Assembly (NCBI RefSeq): GCF_032854445.1
Contig: NC_088301.1
Coordinates: 54,795,187-54,859,186 of the forward strand
Length of the DNA stretch: 64,000 nt
Direction of reading: 5' to 3'
Source: Liolophura sinensis
Taxonomy: Eukaryota > Mollusca > Polyplacophora > Chitonida > Chitonidae
Within the stretch, counting starts at the first letter, position 1. Every line of letters starts with the position of its first letter. Below, one piece after another: positions 50,601 through 62,400 of this stretch. Both the position numbers and the translations under genes were made by a program. The notes under the pieces were generated by a model. The model saw only the letters and a program-made list of their open reading frames with translations, did no database searches and was not told where the DNA came from.

Positions 50601-53600
50601 GAGAAACCGGGCAAAAGCTTGGACTAGATCTTGCAGGCCCAAAACTTAATGCGCCAGCTAACGAGAGATAAATTATATCTCTGATTGACTACAGAAGTAA
50701 ATGGCCAGAAGTTGCCTTTAGGTCCAATATTACAGCCAAAACAACAATTTCCTTTCTACTCTCTGTTTTCAGCAGAGAAGGTTACCCGGATGAAATCGTG
50801 AAGGACAACTGTCCTCAATTAGTCTGAGATTAATGAACGAGTAAAACAGTGACAAGCCCGATCGAAGGAAGGATTTGAGAGACATCATTGTGTCTCGTTC
50901 CCTTACAGCTGGTACATTGGTTAGAATCAAGAAACCCTGGCACACACATAAAGGGGAAAGTAAATTTTCTAGTCCTATAAAGATTTTGAAAACAGTTGGC
51001 TCACATGTTAGTAAATGGTCAAAAATGGAATGAAAAACCCCTCTGTGTACAGTGGACCAATTACACGCTCTTTTACCGAGAGGGGAAATGGTCAAAATAG
51101 CTTGAAGATTTCAGATTTTCAGGGTAATGGAAACTGCGCAGTGTACAACCTGCACTGGAAATTACTCCCAAATCCACTCTGGTAGTCGTAGAATCAGTTA
51201 GTAGAACCTATAGGTTATGTTGGTTTCATTGTGATTTGGTTGTATCTTTACAAACGAGAGGGGAAATCTGGCATACACTATTAAGGGGGAATAATTGCAA
51301 CCATATTCAGTGGCGCTGCTATCAAGTGATTGAGGGGACCTGCCTCGATGTTTTTGATACAGAATCTCTCCTACTCCACAGCATTGTTCTCTCTATCAAA
51401 CTGCAGTACCTAACTCTGCCTGTCTTTGCACGTCTGTAAGCCTGACTCTCTCTGCCTGTCTGTCTACTGTGTACCGGTACTTATCTATCTGCCTCTGTCT
51501 GTCTGTAAGCCTAACTCTATCTGCCTGTCTGTCTGTCCATGTGCCTGCCTTTATGTCTTTGTCTGTAAGCCTAACTCTGTGTGCCTGCCTATCTACTTGT
51601 GTGCCTGTCAATCTGCCTCTGTCTGTTTGTAAGCCTACCTCTGTCTGTCTGCCTGTCTTTGTTTGTAAACCTATTTCTGTTTGCCTCTGCCTGTTTGAGG
51701 CTTAAGTCTATCTACCAGTCTGTCTGCCTGTGTACCTGTCTATCAGCCTCTGTTTTTTGTATGCCTGTCTGTCTACATGCCTTTCCTTCTTTTTAATGAT
51801 AGGAAGTGACATACCTGAACTTGATTCTGAAATCATTGAGGAGGCCTTCAGTTTGTTGTTAAGCGGTAAGTCCATGGTACTTGGAAAAGCTGAGGATGGA
51901 GGATACTACTTGGTGGGATTTCACACCATTTGCAAGATCAGCTGGGTAAATTCTATACAAATATCTCATCATGATCATTAAGAAATCACATATGGAGATT
52001 GCTACTTGTATGCATAAGAACAGATTTTGTCCTATATTGGACTACAAGAAGAATGTGCCCTGTTATGCTGTTTATTTATTTATTCATTTTTTTATGTTTT
52101 CTTTTTTGGCATAGAGCAATTTTATAGATGTACATGAGCCACTATTTGTATGAAATTTAGAAAATACATGTAGGTTAAAAAGATAACTTGATGGTATTGC
52201 TCATCTATAAATGTCTTTCCAGATGATATTTTCAAGAACATAGATTGGGGATCAGAGCATGTATTTGAGCAGCAGATAGAGAAGGCTCGTCACTTAGGTG
52301 TGAATATTGGCATCCTAAGGAGAACTCTCTCTGATGTGGTAAGACAACTGGAGTACGGAAACTTTTCGACCCTTTCATCTCCTCCCCTGGACAACTCTGC
52401 CTCATAGACAGTACCTTCAGTGACAAACCCTTTTCTCTAACCCTCCCCACCACCACCACCACCTATTCATATTTTAGAATTATAAAGAGTTCAACACCAT
52501 GGAGTTAATCGGTATCTAGCAGACGGTATTAGGAGAGCTACATGTACATGTATTGTTTATCAGATGGCTTCAATAGTCTACATTCATCTGTTAGTAAAGG
52601 TCACAAAAAGTCTAACTACCATGTCTTATTTACATGCGTATCAGGGTGAGGGCTATGCAAGGAGAGAGAGAGAGAGAGAAAGTATTCTTACATTCATGAT
52701 AACCAGGATATCGTTTGGCTTTATGTTATAATATCATCCCCCCCCCCCACTCCACCAAAATTTTTTTCAGAAAATTCATATGTTGTTTTTAGTCAGACTG
52801 GTTCAGTATTGTGTTTATTTACTTTTGGTTGTTGGTGTGAATTTCGCATCTTGTATTCCAATTTACATTTCATGTAGATCTGTTATTTTACCATAGACAC
52901 ATAAAAGTAGTATATAAAAGTAGTCTTGAACTAACTATTAACAGCACAGGTAAACCTTTAAGCATTGGATTCTGTAGGTTAAGTCATTAATTATCCCTTC
53001 ATCAGGTACAAGATCAGGTGTAATGGGTTCCTCCTGCCGGCCCTAAAATCTGATGTTCAAAGATTTATCATGAGAAACATTTGTTTTTTCTAGGACTCAT
53101 ATGATGATCTTCCTGTGTTTGAGAAAGCCATTGGGCTATCCACAACTCAGCTGTTGCATCCTTCTTTAAGCATTATTATCCCTGTGTATAATGAAGTTGA
53201 CAACATCAAAGAAACATTAGAGACTATTGTTCAGGTATGTTTTTTTAATAGAAATAAATGAAGTATAAGTTAAATCTCAACAATAGATCTTGAATCAGAG
53301 ATTCTCGTCTAGTATTTTATGTAGCTGTATTGTTTCTGTTTTGTTTTTTTTTCTTTTTTGGAAGTATAAAAAATATGTTTTAATATAGTGTGTGATTTAT
53401 AAGTATTTCTGACAACTGTTTTAGCATGCAAAGTTTAAAGAAAGGCTAGAGATAATAGTGAGTGATGGGGGAAGCACTGATGGCACAAAGTCAGCTGTCG
53501 GGCTGTTTGCTCATCACAATAGCGTACCTATTAGAGTTGTTGACTGCCAACCAGGTAAGTGAAGTATATTTGTAATTATGTATTAAACAAGGCAATAATT

Positions 53601-56556
53601 ACCGTCTTGCAAATGTGAAGTCAGTACTTTTACATTCTCAGAGAGAATCTATTTTTCAATGTTTTGGAAAAGAGGAGCACCATACTTGTTCTCTGGATCC
53701 TTACCAGCTCCACTGGGGACTATAGATTTACCCCTCATCTGTCAGACCATCAAAAATCTGTCCTAAATTCATTATTCATTGTATTTAATCGAAACTTGGT
53801 ATGGCCTTTTTGTCTTGTTTGGACTTACATGTGTGGCTGGATTAGTCCTTCAAAACAGTTTGTCAGAAAGATTTGAAACCTGATATATGACATGACAGGT
53901 TACAGATCATTGGTCGTTTTTTTAGCATAGCCATAACACAATGTGGTAGAGTCAACAGAACCATGTGTAAATATACTTTCGGATATGTATTCCATAAAGC
54001 TGATAAATCCTTTTGTTCTTCTTTGTAAGAGAATTCATGGAAAATTCACAACTGCTGTATTATTGTCTTATCTTTCCCTGATGTTATTACAGCAGTGTAA
54101 ATTCAAAGGAATACAAAACCAAAAAAAAAAAAAAAAAAAAAATGGAAAAGATGTGATTGAGAACTATTCGTATCTTGTAGGTCTTGATTCTACACAGCTC
54201 TTTCAGGCCAGGTTGATTGGCACTACTTTGAATGAATGATTTTGGCTTAAAGCCACATTGGCAGTCCCGGCCGTTGCGTGAAATGTCAGAGATTGTAAAA
54301 TATATATGGATAAAACTGGACCTCAGGATGCTGTGGAAGAACAGATTTGAAATGCAATAGTATATGTAAACACACTAAAACATTGATAAAACGCTTACTC
54401 TGCATACTCCTCCACCCGTAAGCTTGGTCACTGCCATATACATGTAAGTGAAATATCTCTGGGTAAGGCATTAATCCTGATTGAATAAACAAATTATACA
54501 GGCAGAGGGCCGCAATTGATGAGTGGGGCAAGTGCAGCCAAGGGGGATAATTTGCTGTTCCTTCATGCTGATAGTGTTGTACCAGAGGATTTTGATGAGA
54601 CATTAAATGAATGTTTACAAGTACCAGGGAATGTTGGTGGAGCATTTGCATTTGATGTTGACATCTTGTACCCAGAACTTTGGTGAGTAGGCGAACAATA
54701 AAACTAGTATGCAGACATTAACTTTCATACAATTATATTTTTAAAAAAAAAGACATACAGTTTTACTTGTGGAAAAGCTGTTACAATTTCTGTATTGTCT
54801 CAATGTTCACACTCTGTAACCCTTATCTTAAATTAAGCACCATCTGTATGTGTGGCTGTTGAGTGCCACACTAGCTATTTTTACTGAGAGTTACTTTTCT
54901 GGAGCCAAATCTGTCACTTGGTTCTACCAACTTACATGTATGGTCATAGTCATGTACGTCTCTTTGTTTGTCATTGATAAGTCTGAAGAACCATTTCACG
55001 TATCAGTATCAGATTTGGTCGATTTTATCTCCCGTTGAATAGAAAGCCTGTCAAACATACGTGTCAGCAATGTTTCACAGAGCTATGCCCTTTTACATGA
55101 AAGTCAAATTTGCTTTTCCAAATTCAGTGAAATTTCATGCGTGAACTCACTGCAAGGCAAGTAAGACCTTCATGGATATGAAAAAAATATGTTTTGAATG
55201 TCATTGTGACAACTTCTTCTGTTTTCTATTTGAATAAATTGACCAGTAACCTACCATTTATTTCAGTTATATTGTTTTCATTTTGCTTTGACCTTGTGTG
55301 TTCACGCACCTGTGTAACTATATATTTGGGTGAACCTTAATGGGGTATCCTGTAGTGACTTAAGTGTTTTTGATGCAACTTTAATTTAGGAGGTGTATCT
55401 GGTACCTGGCTAAAGGTGGTGGTTTACTCCAGGTGCTCCAGTCTCCTTCACACACTATTTCATTGAAAGTTGCCATATCATGGAAAAACCTAAATAATTC
55501 TTAATAAATGTTGTAACCGGACTAAAGGAGGAGCAGTTATATCAAAACTTGATTATATACCAACATGTACAATGTTGTAATGTGTTAGTTTCTACTGTGC
55601 TTATTGTATTGTTAAAAATGTCTTGTCATTATGAATTTTTCATTTTCTTATCAAATTGTAATGAAAGACAGAATAGAGAGTAAAACAATAGCAACAACGA
55701 CAATGTGACATTTGGCTAATGGTCACACATTACCAGTGAAATATGGCCTCTTGTCAGTTTAGGTTTTATTCTAACTGTTCATGTAAATGCTTAAATAGTA
55801 GTGAGGCGATTTTGTTAGAGACAGTATATTATTTCATATAATTGCATGGCAGGTTAGGGGTTAATTTACTGCCTTGTCCATGACATAGGTTTTACCTGTA
55901 GAATCTGAATTTTTATGGGTTAGAGATATCCTTAAATTAAATTAGAATTTTGTGGAATATTTAGGAAGATTTTGAACATATAGAGACAGGATATTTTGTG
56001 GACTCATGAGCACAAGTTATTTTTGATATAACTTTTGAAGGAAACAGTTTCTGTGGACCCCTGTCCTGTCCAACATAAGAATTTTAATACTTGATGATTA
56101 AATTAGATGATCATATTTCACGTATAATACATTCACATGTTGAAGGAGTTTTGCTGATAATTTCCCCACATATGGCTGACATATTGTCTATATAACAACA
56201 GTAGGACATGCCGGTATCACAACAGAACTAGGATTAACACTTCCCTGAGATATCCATAACACAGTTACCCATACCAACTGAAGTACAGATGTCGTCTGCC
56301 TGCATACAGTACCTGCACCTTTACATATATATATTAACATACTCCGTTTACTTTATTTTAATAAAACTGTTGCTGCTGTTTGTTGAACCTTGAAATCAGA
56401 CTTTTCTTGGTTATTCGAAGTTCAGAGCTAACTAGTGGAAGTATACAGATATTGTTTCAGAGTTCGACACTGGGTGTTTCACGCTACCAATATTGTGTTT
56501 TCCCTTGTGGTAAAGGGTGTGACTTGGAACTGGGATATCTATATCATCAAGAAGAT

Positions 56557-56589
<33 letters not shown>

Positions 56590-59416
56590 GAAATAAAAAA
56601 AATTGCTACAGTAGTAAATGACAGGTTCCCTAGCAGCATAGGTTAAGCAGAACTAGGTAAAAAAAACTGGTGTTTTAATTGCAATTTATTAGATGTCACT
56701 GATCTAAAAATACTCAAAATGTTGTGTTATCACATTTAACATATAGTAACATTTAAAAAAAAGTGCAAAGGGACTGAAGGATGCTTAGTCCACCACCAGA
56801 AACCTTCAGAATGACTGTTTGTCTACCTATTTTCTTTTCTTTATGTTTTGCTTATGTTTTTTTTTTATCAAGGACTAAAAGTGTTCCATTACTGTTCAGT
56901 TGGAAAATGAAAATGATTCGAAAACTGACACAACTCAGATCTTGCAAACTAGGTGAGTCTTGTCACAATATTTATTGTTGAGGTACATGTATGTATTTAT
57001 AATAGAACACACCGACCTGCACATCTAGAAAGGATTTTTTTTTATTTTCTCTGCCTCAGAAAACTTACTAGCATTATAGAAGTGAAAAATTAAGGAAAAA
57101 AGTTATCAAACTAATATTAATCTGTAAATGTGCATCTTGTGTTTTGTTTTTCTTCTGGACAGATACAATCAAAGGTGTCTGTCCAGATCAACGGAATACA
57201 TTTTAGTCATGTGAGTGGTCCATTGTAGCATGCCATTAATCTTGTCCTTGGTTTGTTTATGGTTAATCTCTAGCATTTTTTTCTATATATTGTTTTTTTT
57301 GTGTGTGAGAACAGTTATCATTGTAAATTGACTGAGTTACCTTCCACCATATGTGTACTTGCCAAAGGATAATAGCTTTCTGCTGGTACTGTTATACACG
57401 TGAAATATTTTTGAGTATAATGTTAAACCCCAGTCAAATAAATGCATGTGTGTACATGGAAATAACATGTTTCTTCGTCAGAATTACCCTATGGTGACCA
57501 AGGCCTATTCATGACAAGATGGACCTATGATAAAGTGGGAGGTTTTGACAAAGTGTACCTGATGGAAGATTATATAATGGTAAGCTATTGCTACAGTCTT
57601 TTGAAGAATTGTAAATAGCATAGAATGGTCTTTTTTTTACTTCAGTTTTTGTTAGTAATATAATTGAGAGTCCATGGTACTGGTAGGTTCTTGATATACA
57701 ATGTATGAGAGTGTATGAAAGTGGCTCTATTTTTGAGACCTTTGCGTAGTTTTGAACAGAAATCCATTACATATTGTGTATGAAAAAGATAGTTGGAAAA
57801 CTCTCCGTAGGACACAGTTCATCTATTTATCAAAATCAAACAGTTTTTCTCTCCTTTGGTAAACTTTGGCCAAAGGACATGGTCAGGTTCATGTACATAT
57901 AGGCTCATGTTCATATATGTCCAATTGTGTTTGTGAATCTGGAAACCTGTCAAAGGGCAATCCTTTTGGACAATGTTTTACTAACCTCTGACCTACTTCC
58001 TTGTGATCATATTTTATACTTGACAAGCTGGCATTACATGTGTATCTTCAAACATTCTGAGCCCCGTTTCAATGAATCTTCACACATAACAACTTGCACA
58101 GGTCCATTTGACAGTGATCTCCAAAACTATTGAGCCAAGTAAAACAAAATTCCATACTTGTACATACTTACATGTAACGAGCAAATGTCTTTTGTCTACT
58201 TTTGCATGTTTGAGTTCATAAAAGGCTTGCATACTGTTATGTACTCTAAACTACAGCTGAATTCAATGGAAATCCATACATGGATGAGTTGTTTCCCCAG
58301 ACTGAATGGCCTTAGACCTACGTTCAGTGCATGCACCTTTTCAGGTCCGAGACACATGCTTTTGGAATAGATTATGCTTACAGTGTATTCTTGATGCCTG
58401 TATACTGTCATATACATTGCAGTCGTAGCGAGGATGTAAACACATTCATATTGTTGTTTTACCAGGTAATGTACGTGTCTTTGTTATACATGTGATAGTG
58501 AGAGGAAGTAGATAAAATCCACACAGTGTGTTACCTTGGTTATTTCCCAAAAATTGACATACTAGGACTAATATAAGTAATAATTTTTATTTTATACAGG
58601 TGGAAAAGTTAAAGCAATGTGGCCATGTTGTGATAGCACCAGGTAGCCCTGTTATTACCTCTGCTCGTAGATGGGTGGAAAATGGAGCATTTAAGGTGAT
58701 TTACCCATTTTGAACTGTTTGTCAGCTAACACACATGTGATGTACCTATGTAAATATTATGACTGCTTAAAACACATTATTTTCTGTCGTAAGATGTTTT
58801 ATCCCCAAATATTTTTGTGTGATGTCCTTTGAACAATTTTGCAGAGCTATCATGCACTGTGTAAACTCTGGTCTGAATTTAAATTTGATTTTAGACCTCT
58901 ACGAATGAATATGATCATAAGTTTATGCAGCAATTGAGCATGATCCACGTCAGAGTTTCTTGCTGCACGACCCATTTTCAACAAAATTATGTTAATTTTT
59001 CTTCTATTTTGGAAGTTGATGGTATTCCAGAATTTACTCAGAACAGTTAGTTATTTTGAATTAAAAAGTGGTGTATGTACATGTTACAGACTAAGTTCAG
59101 GTTTTGGGCCATTTCATCATTTTCAACAAAATGCTGGTTGTTGTTGTTCTGTGGTGAATTTTGACATAGCCATTATTCTGATGTGTCAAACCAGTAAGGG
59201 ATATGTAAAAAGCCATACTTCCAGAGTCCTTGGTTTATATAATTGCTCTTATCATTTACAGTATATCTTTAATAATTTCTTTTGTGTTTTGTTTTGCAGA
59301 CAAGCTTACTGAACCTACTGATAGCCACAGCATATCACCTGGGCGTTGCACCTAACACCCTTGCAAGATGGTACTATGGAGAAAAGCTGAAAAAAATTCT
59401 GGATGAGGAGAAGTAG
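38632..59416 (+). CDS. fused TIGR04282 + TIGR04283 glycosyltransferase-like protein
   Basis: Twelve exons: 38632-38659, 39683-39858, 47674-47905, 51803-51931, 52223-52338, 53094-53234, 53425-53554, 54502-54682, 56873-56952, 57482-57579, 58600-58695, 59300-59416 (TAG); about 507 residues. Residues 11-23 are a short hydrophobic, possibly anchoring, stretch. Domain 1 (about 36-230) matches rSAM/selenodomain-associated transferase 1: SRYPSPGSTKTRLIPTLG, GGLGDK (near 124), GSDIP (146-150) and AEDGGYYLVG (175-184). Domain 2 (about 252-495) matches transferase 2, a GT2-type fold: SIIIPVYNE (253-261), DGGSTDGT (288-295), GRGPQLMSGA, HADS (339-342, metal-binding position), GDQ (409-411), MED (432-434) and TSARRW (457-462). 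In bacteria these families adjoin arsenosugar-type radical-SAM genes; the substrate is unproven. Exon 1 is a phase-matched guess. Exon 4 needs a GC donor at 51932 to stay in frame. AATAAA lies at 59745. Confidence 0.88.
40089..40348 (+). repeat. full-length tRNA-derived SINE
   Basis: The A box TGGCTCAGTTGG (40100-40111) and B box GAGTTCAAGTCC (40168-40179) are near consensus. Then come TGGCAGCAACATGCGG, GGTTTCCCCTGGG, TTTCCTCCTACCATAAAT and TGAAATATTCTTGAGTACGG, with an ATAAATA tail. It is the best-kept copy of this family in the window and lies in intron 2 of the glycosyltransferase gene. Confidence 0.88.
41461..41551 (+). repeat. SINE 3' fragment
   Basis: It starts TCTTCTCACCATAATGCTG and runs through GTGAAATATTCTTGAGTACGG to (AAATA)n, the 3' third of the element at 40089-40348, truncated at its 5' end. 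Confidence 0.8.
42360..47347 (+). mobile_element. degenerate L1-like LINE with poly-A tail
   Basis: A 5-kb non-LTR element in intron 2 of the glycosyltransferase gene, same strand. ORF1 remains run from about 42400 to 42971 (a stretch with coiled-coil character, then FRDGHLFIEGRLFE and TGA). The endonuclease region starts near 43570; LKSQKADFYFLQEVHS, NVYAPN and a LGGSFN variant of LGGDFN are visible in broken frames to about 44180. The reverse transcriptase begins in the clear segment 44626-45030 (RIRWEEKSTKYFFNLEK, NKFPGSDGLTNEFYK) and continues in frameshifted pieces to about 45900. The 3' end is 15 or so A residues at about 47333-47347 after AATAAACACC. Many stops and frameshifts make it inactive. 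The 5' boundary is approximate. Confidence 0.85.
48010..48558. repeat. TGTCTGCC/TAAGCCTAACTC minisatellite, left block
   Basis: Pyrimidine/G-rich low-complexity array of CTGTCTGCCTGTCTG with periodic TAAGCCTAACTCTGT. The open frames of up to 185 codons across it (CLSVCL-type peptides) are artefacts. The same array resumes at 51410-51790, after a SINE and a retroelement. Confidence 0.9.
48559..48815 (-). repeat. full-length tRNA-derived SINE, reversed
   Basis: The reverse complement of the family at 40089-40348, with (TTTA)n at the left, CTCAAGAATATTTCA, ATTATGGTGGGAGGAA, the B box in reverse (GGACTTGAACTCAC) and TACGCTGCGCTAGGCCCCC at the right. It is inserted in the minisatellite that flanks it on the left. 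Confidence 0.88.
48841..51352 (+). mobile_element. gutted Ty3/gypsy-like LTR retroelement
   Basis: Two 82-bp direct repeats (48841-48922 and 51271-51352, both starting GCATACACTATT, 69 of 82 bases equal by my count) look like LTR remains. Between them, in order on the plus strand, are broken pieces: a protease-like region near 48923-49280, reverse transcriptase around 49340-49800 with FRALNKMIVLERFPLSN and a degenerate FVDN in place of the active-site YxDD-type motif, an RNase H-like piece near 50010-50110, integrase core phrases near 50640-50830 (DYRSKWPEVAF), and an integrase C-terminal region at about 50860-51100. Gag was not seen and internal length (about 2.3 kb) is less than half the usual. 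Many stops; not functional. It sits in intron 3 of the glycosyltransferase gene. Confidence 0.75.
51410..51790. repeat. TGTCTGCC/TAAGCCTAACTC minisatellite, right block
   Basis: Same composition and the same TAAGCCTAACTCTGT phrases as the block at 48010-48558. It ends about 12 bp before the splice acceptor of the exon at 51803. Confidence 0.9.
54405..54498 (+). repeat. SINE 3' fragment next to a splice acceptor
   Basis: CTCCTCCACCCGTAAGCTTGG, GTGAAATATCTCTGGGTAAGG and ATTGAATAAACAAATT correspond to the 3' part of the tRNA-headed SINE, diverged. It ends directly before ATACAG, the acceptor of the coding exon at 54502. Confidence 0.6.
56552..56590. repeat. (TA)n microsatellite
   Basis: An interrupted TA array of about 30 bp in the intron before the exon at 56873. 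Confidence 0.85.
57345..57446 (+). repeat. SINE 3' fragment
   Basis: ACCTTCCACCATATGTG, GTGAAATATTTTTGAGTATAATG and CAGTCAAATAAATG match the SINE 3' region, diverged. It lies just upstream of the exon at 57482. Confidence 0.55.
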
Positions 59417-62400
59417 TATTTCTTCTTCTTCTTCCAAATATAGCAGTGATAAATATATTTATGATGTATATATTTAAGAAGTACATGGAATATAAGCTTG
59501 GAAAAATAATGTGTAGAGAAAAATACCTGTACTATTTTAGTACATGTGTTGTGTGGATATTGTTCACATTGTGATGCCTGAATGTTCTAAGCTGACTTAC
59601 ATTTCTATTTAATCTGACCTTTTTTATGCTGCCTTTTTATTTTGGCCTCAACTCAGGCAACATAGATATGTATATATCATATTTCCCTCCATTGCGAAAC
59701 GTGTAAACACACAAACCTGAAACACAAAAATAACAGTACAACTAAATAAATGAAAATCTTCAACACTTTTACAGTCATTTTCCATGCATGTTTATTCTCC
59801 TTAAGCCTTTTTCAGACATCTGTTAGTGCATAGAATATAAATATGCTGTAAAGGCTCTTACACCCAGACAGAAAACCAACAAGATAGCTTCATGACAAAT
59901 AATTATCTTATCTGACTGTCACTGTTACTTTTAAATAGCTCCACAATAATGTGAGCACCCTGGGTAGTAGGCTATTTTAAGCTAAATATTACAATTTAAC
60001 AGAATATAATTGTGTTGTGATTGTTCTGAAGGATATATTTAGTTCAATTTTCCTTTTTTGAGCGTCTGGACTGGACTGATTTTGTTATGCTGCAGAGTTA
60101 TATTCAAGTTCCACAATCCAAAATAACCTACTGACAAAATGGATGTTTTCTTATTCCGTGGGTTAAATCAGATTTATTACAGTTGAGATGTGTATTTTGT
60201 TAATATTTGTAGACAATGTGATTGTGTTCAAAGAAAACATTTTCATACCTATGCAGTCGAAACAGATGTTGCCCATTCTTCAAAAAGAATAAATTCTTCT
60301 GCACAAGAATGTATTAAGTAAGATATGTATTTTATATAAAACTGTTCCATTTTGTTACTTTGTGCATGGAAACACATGGCATCAATCTTTACTTTACTCG
60401 GTATTTGAGGTTAAATTCTGTGGTTTCACCATGTGTTTGATGTAAGTGTTTCCAGTTGTGGACTTGTTATTAATTAGTTTAATAAAATAAAATGACGCGT
60501 ATTTACCTAGGTTTTATGGTTGTTCTTTTGAACGCAAATCGTAAGTCTGAGCTGGACTTCTGTTAATATCTCTCTGTGTGATTTCTCCAGGAGTTCTCTG
60601 GAAGGGCTTGCTTCCGCGGAAAGTAGGCCTACAGTCAATTATAACGGCCATTGATTATACACAGTAGAGTCTAACGTAACGTGCAAAGTTTTATATGTGT
60701 ATGTAGATGCTAGCTTATAGGGAGGCCGGAAGGAAGGAGGTAATGCACCTTTACAGAAATTCAGTTTTGTGTTTAGAAGACGAAATGAAGTCTTTAAGCT
60801 TGAGCATTGAACTATCCATAACGACAGAAGCAGTTTCTCTCATGTCACACTGGAATCCGATGCTTTAAGTACCGATATGTGAATTTTTAAATGGAAGTAG
60901 AGAATATCCAGGTAGTAATTAATCAAAAGGTAATATTATGGTTGATTTGATGTTAATATATTGGCCTTGTTTTTCAAATGTTAATTTACCTGTTCTGATC
61001 ACATTACCTTGGGTTGAGAGGGATAAGTTTCGTCCAGAATTACTCTACTCTAACACGGGAACATAGCCATTGAAACATTACAGCAGCATAATGCAGTGTA
61101 AAGATGTGTTGTGACCTTCAAGGAACTATTCCACAAAGCTACATTTGTCAAAATTCGAAATATATATTTTCATGAATAATTATAAAAATACCAAGCTATC
61201 ATCTGTCAATATATTAAAGTTCTAAATTTATATTTAAAGGAAAAATCCGAAAAGATATAACTTGTCATCGCAGGCGAATTATTACGAGAGATTCGAAATG
61301 TTTACCTGTAGGCCTTATTGTTTGACATTGTTCAACAGGTCATGTATCCGAACCATTTGTTTTCTCCATTCAGAATAATTACTAGTTCCAGAGCATTGTG
61401 CAGTGTCCTTGGAGTAATAATAAAGTTTGACAAGAGCAGGTATTACTCAACGGCGAGCAGTTTTGCCTTGTAGGAGCAACTGTAACGTCCATGAAGTTGA
61501 AAACATCAGAACTATCCCTTGGTTCAGTGCTACCTTGGGATTGGATGGATGGGGCTGGGTGTAGCCTCAAGGCATGCCGTGTGTGGCGCCATATCATGTC
61601 GTGTTATGTGTGACATCTTCATGTGTGGCGTCATGTCATTTCATGTGTGGCGTCTCTGACGTATTGAATCGACATGGTGACTGTCCTGCTAAAAGGTAAG
61701 TGAGAAAACCAAAATGGGAAGATATCTGAATAAATTTACCCAGAAAAAAAAGAATCAATCATTAATATTTATGTCTGAGTTTAAAGAACTGACCCCCATG
61801 ATAACAAGAATGTGACCACTTATTCCACAACGCAATGCAAATGGAGTCGAGACGGTCTATTGTCCCTTGCTATGGTAGTTCTCTTTTTCTTGATGTAATT
61901 GACAAACTGATATTTAGATCGTAAGCATGAGGTAAACAGTGCATGTCATTTAAAAACTACCTTCAGACTTTCATCATTTATTTGACCTGGTGTTTTCAAA
62001 GATCTTTTGCTGTATTCACAATGATACTCATTTATTTTGGCTATAACGTACTGTAACAACGCATTCAGACTACACCGCTAGCTCGCATGATTGAGCAGTT
62101 CGTAAAACTGCACAACGTTCCAGTTATAGGTGATAAGCTCAAATACTTGCGACTTGCGATCGTAAGCAACTGGGTACAACTCCACGCAGTCGACATACGC
62201 GTGGCGCTTATGGCGAAAAGTTTAACAAACCTTTCATTAGTTTCGGTGCGCGTAGGCCGACAACGACTGGGAACATCTGCGAGCAGTTACTTATAGCAAC
62301 GTGACTGTTTATGATGGCGGGAACCCTTGTACACGGTGCGTGGATGTAACTGATATAATATAATATATATCTTTATGTTGTCTTTTCTTTTGAAATTTAA

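Noticed and set aside
51803-51870. donor GTAAGT at about 51868 inside exon 4
   Set aside because: It is a strong donor in the right phase, but its use would remove the conserved AEDGGYYLVG motif.
53943-54239. 98-codon open frame with a poly-Lys run
   Set aside because: It crosses a poly-A tract in an intron of the glycosyltransferase gene and shows no motif.
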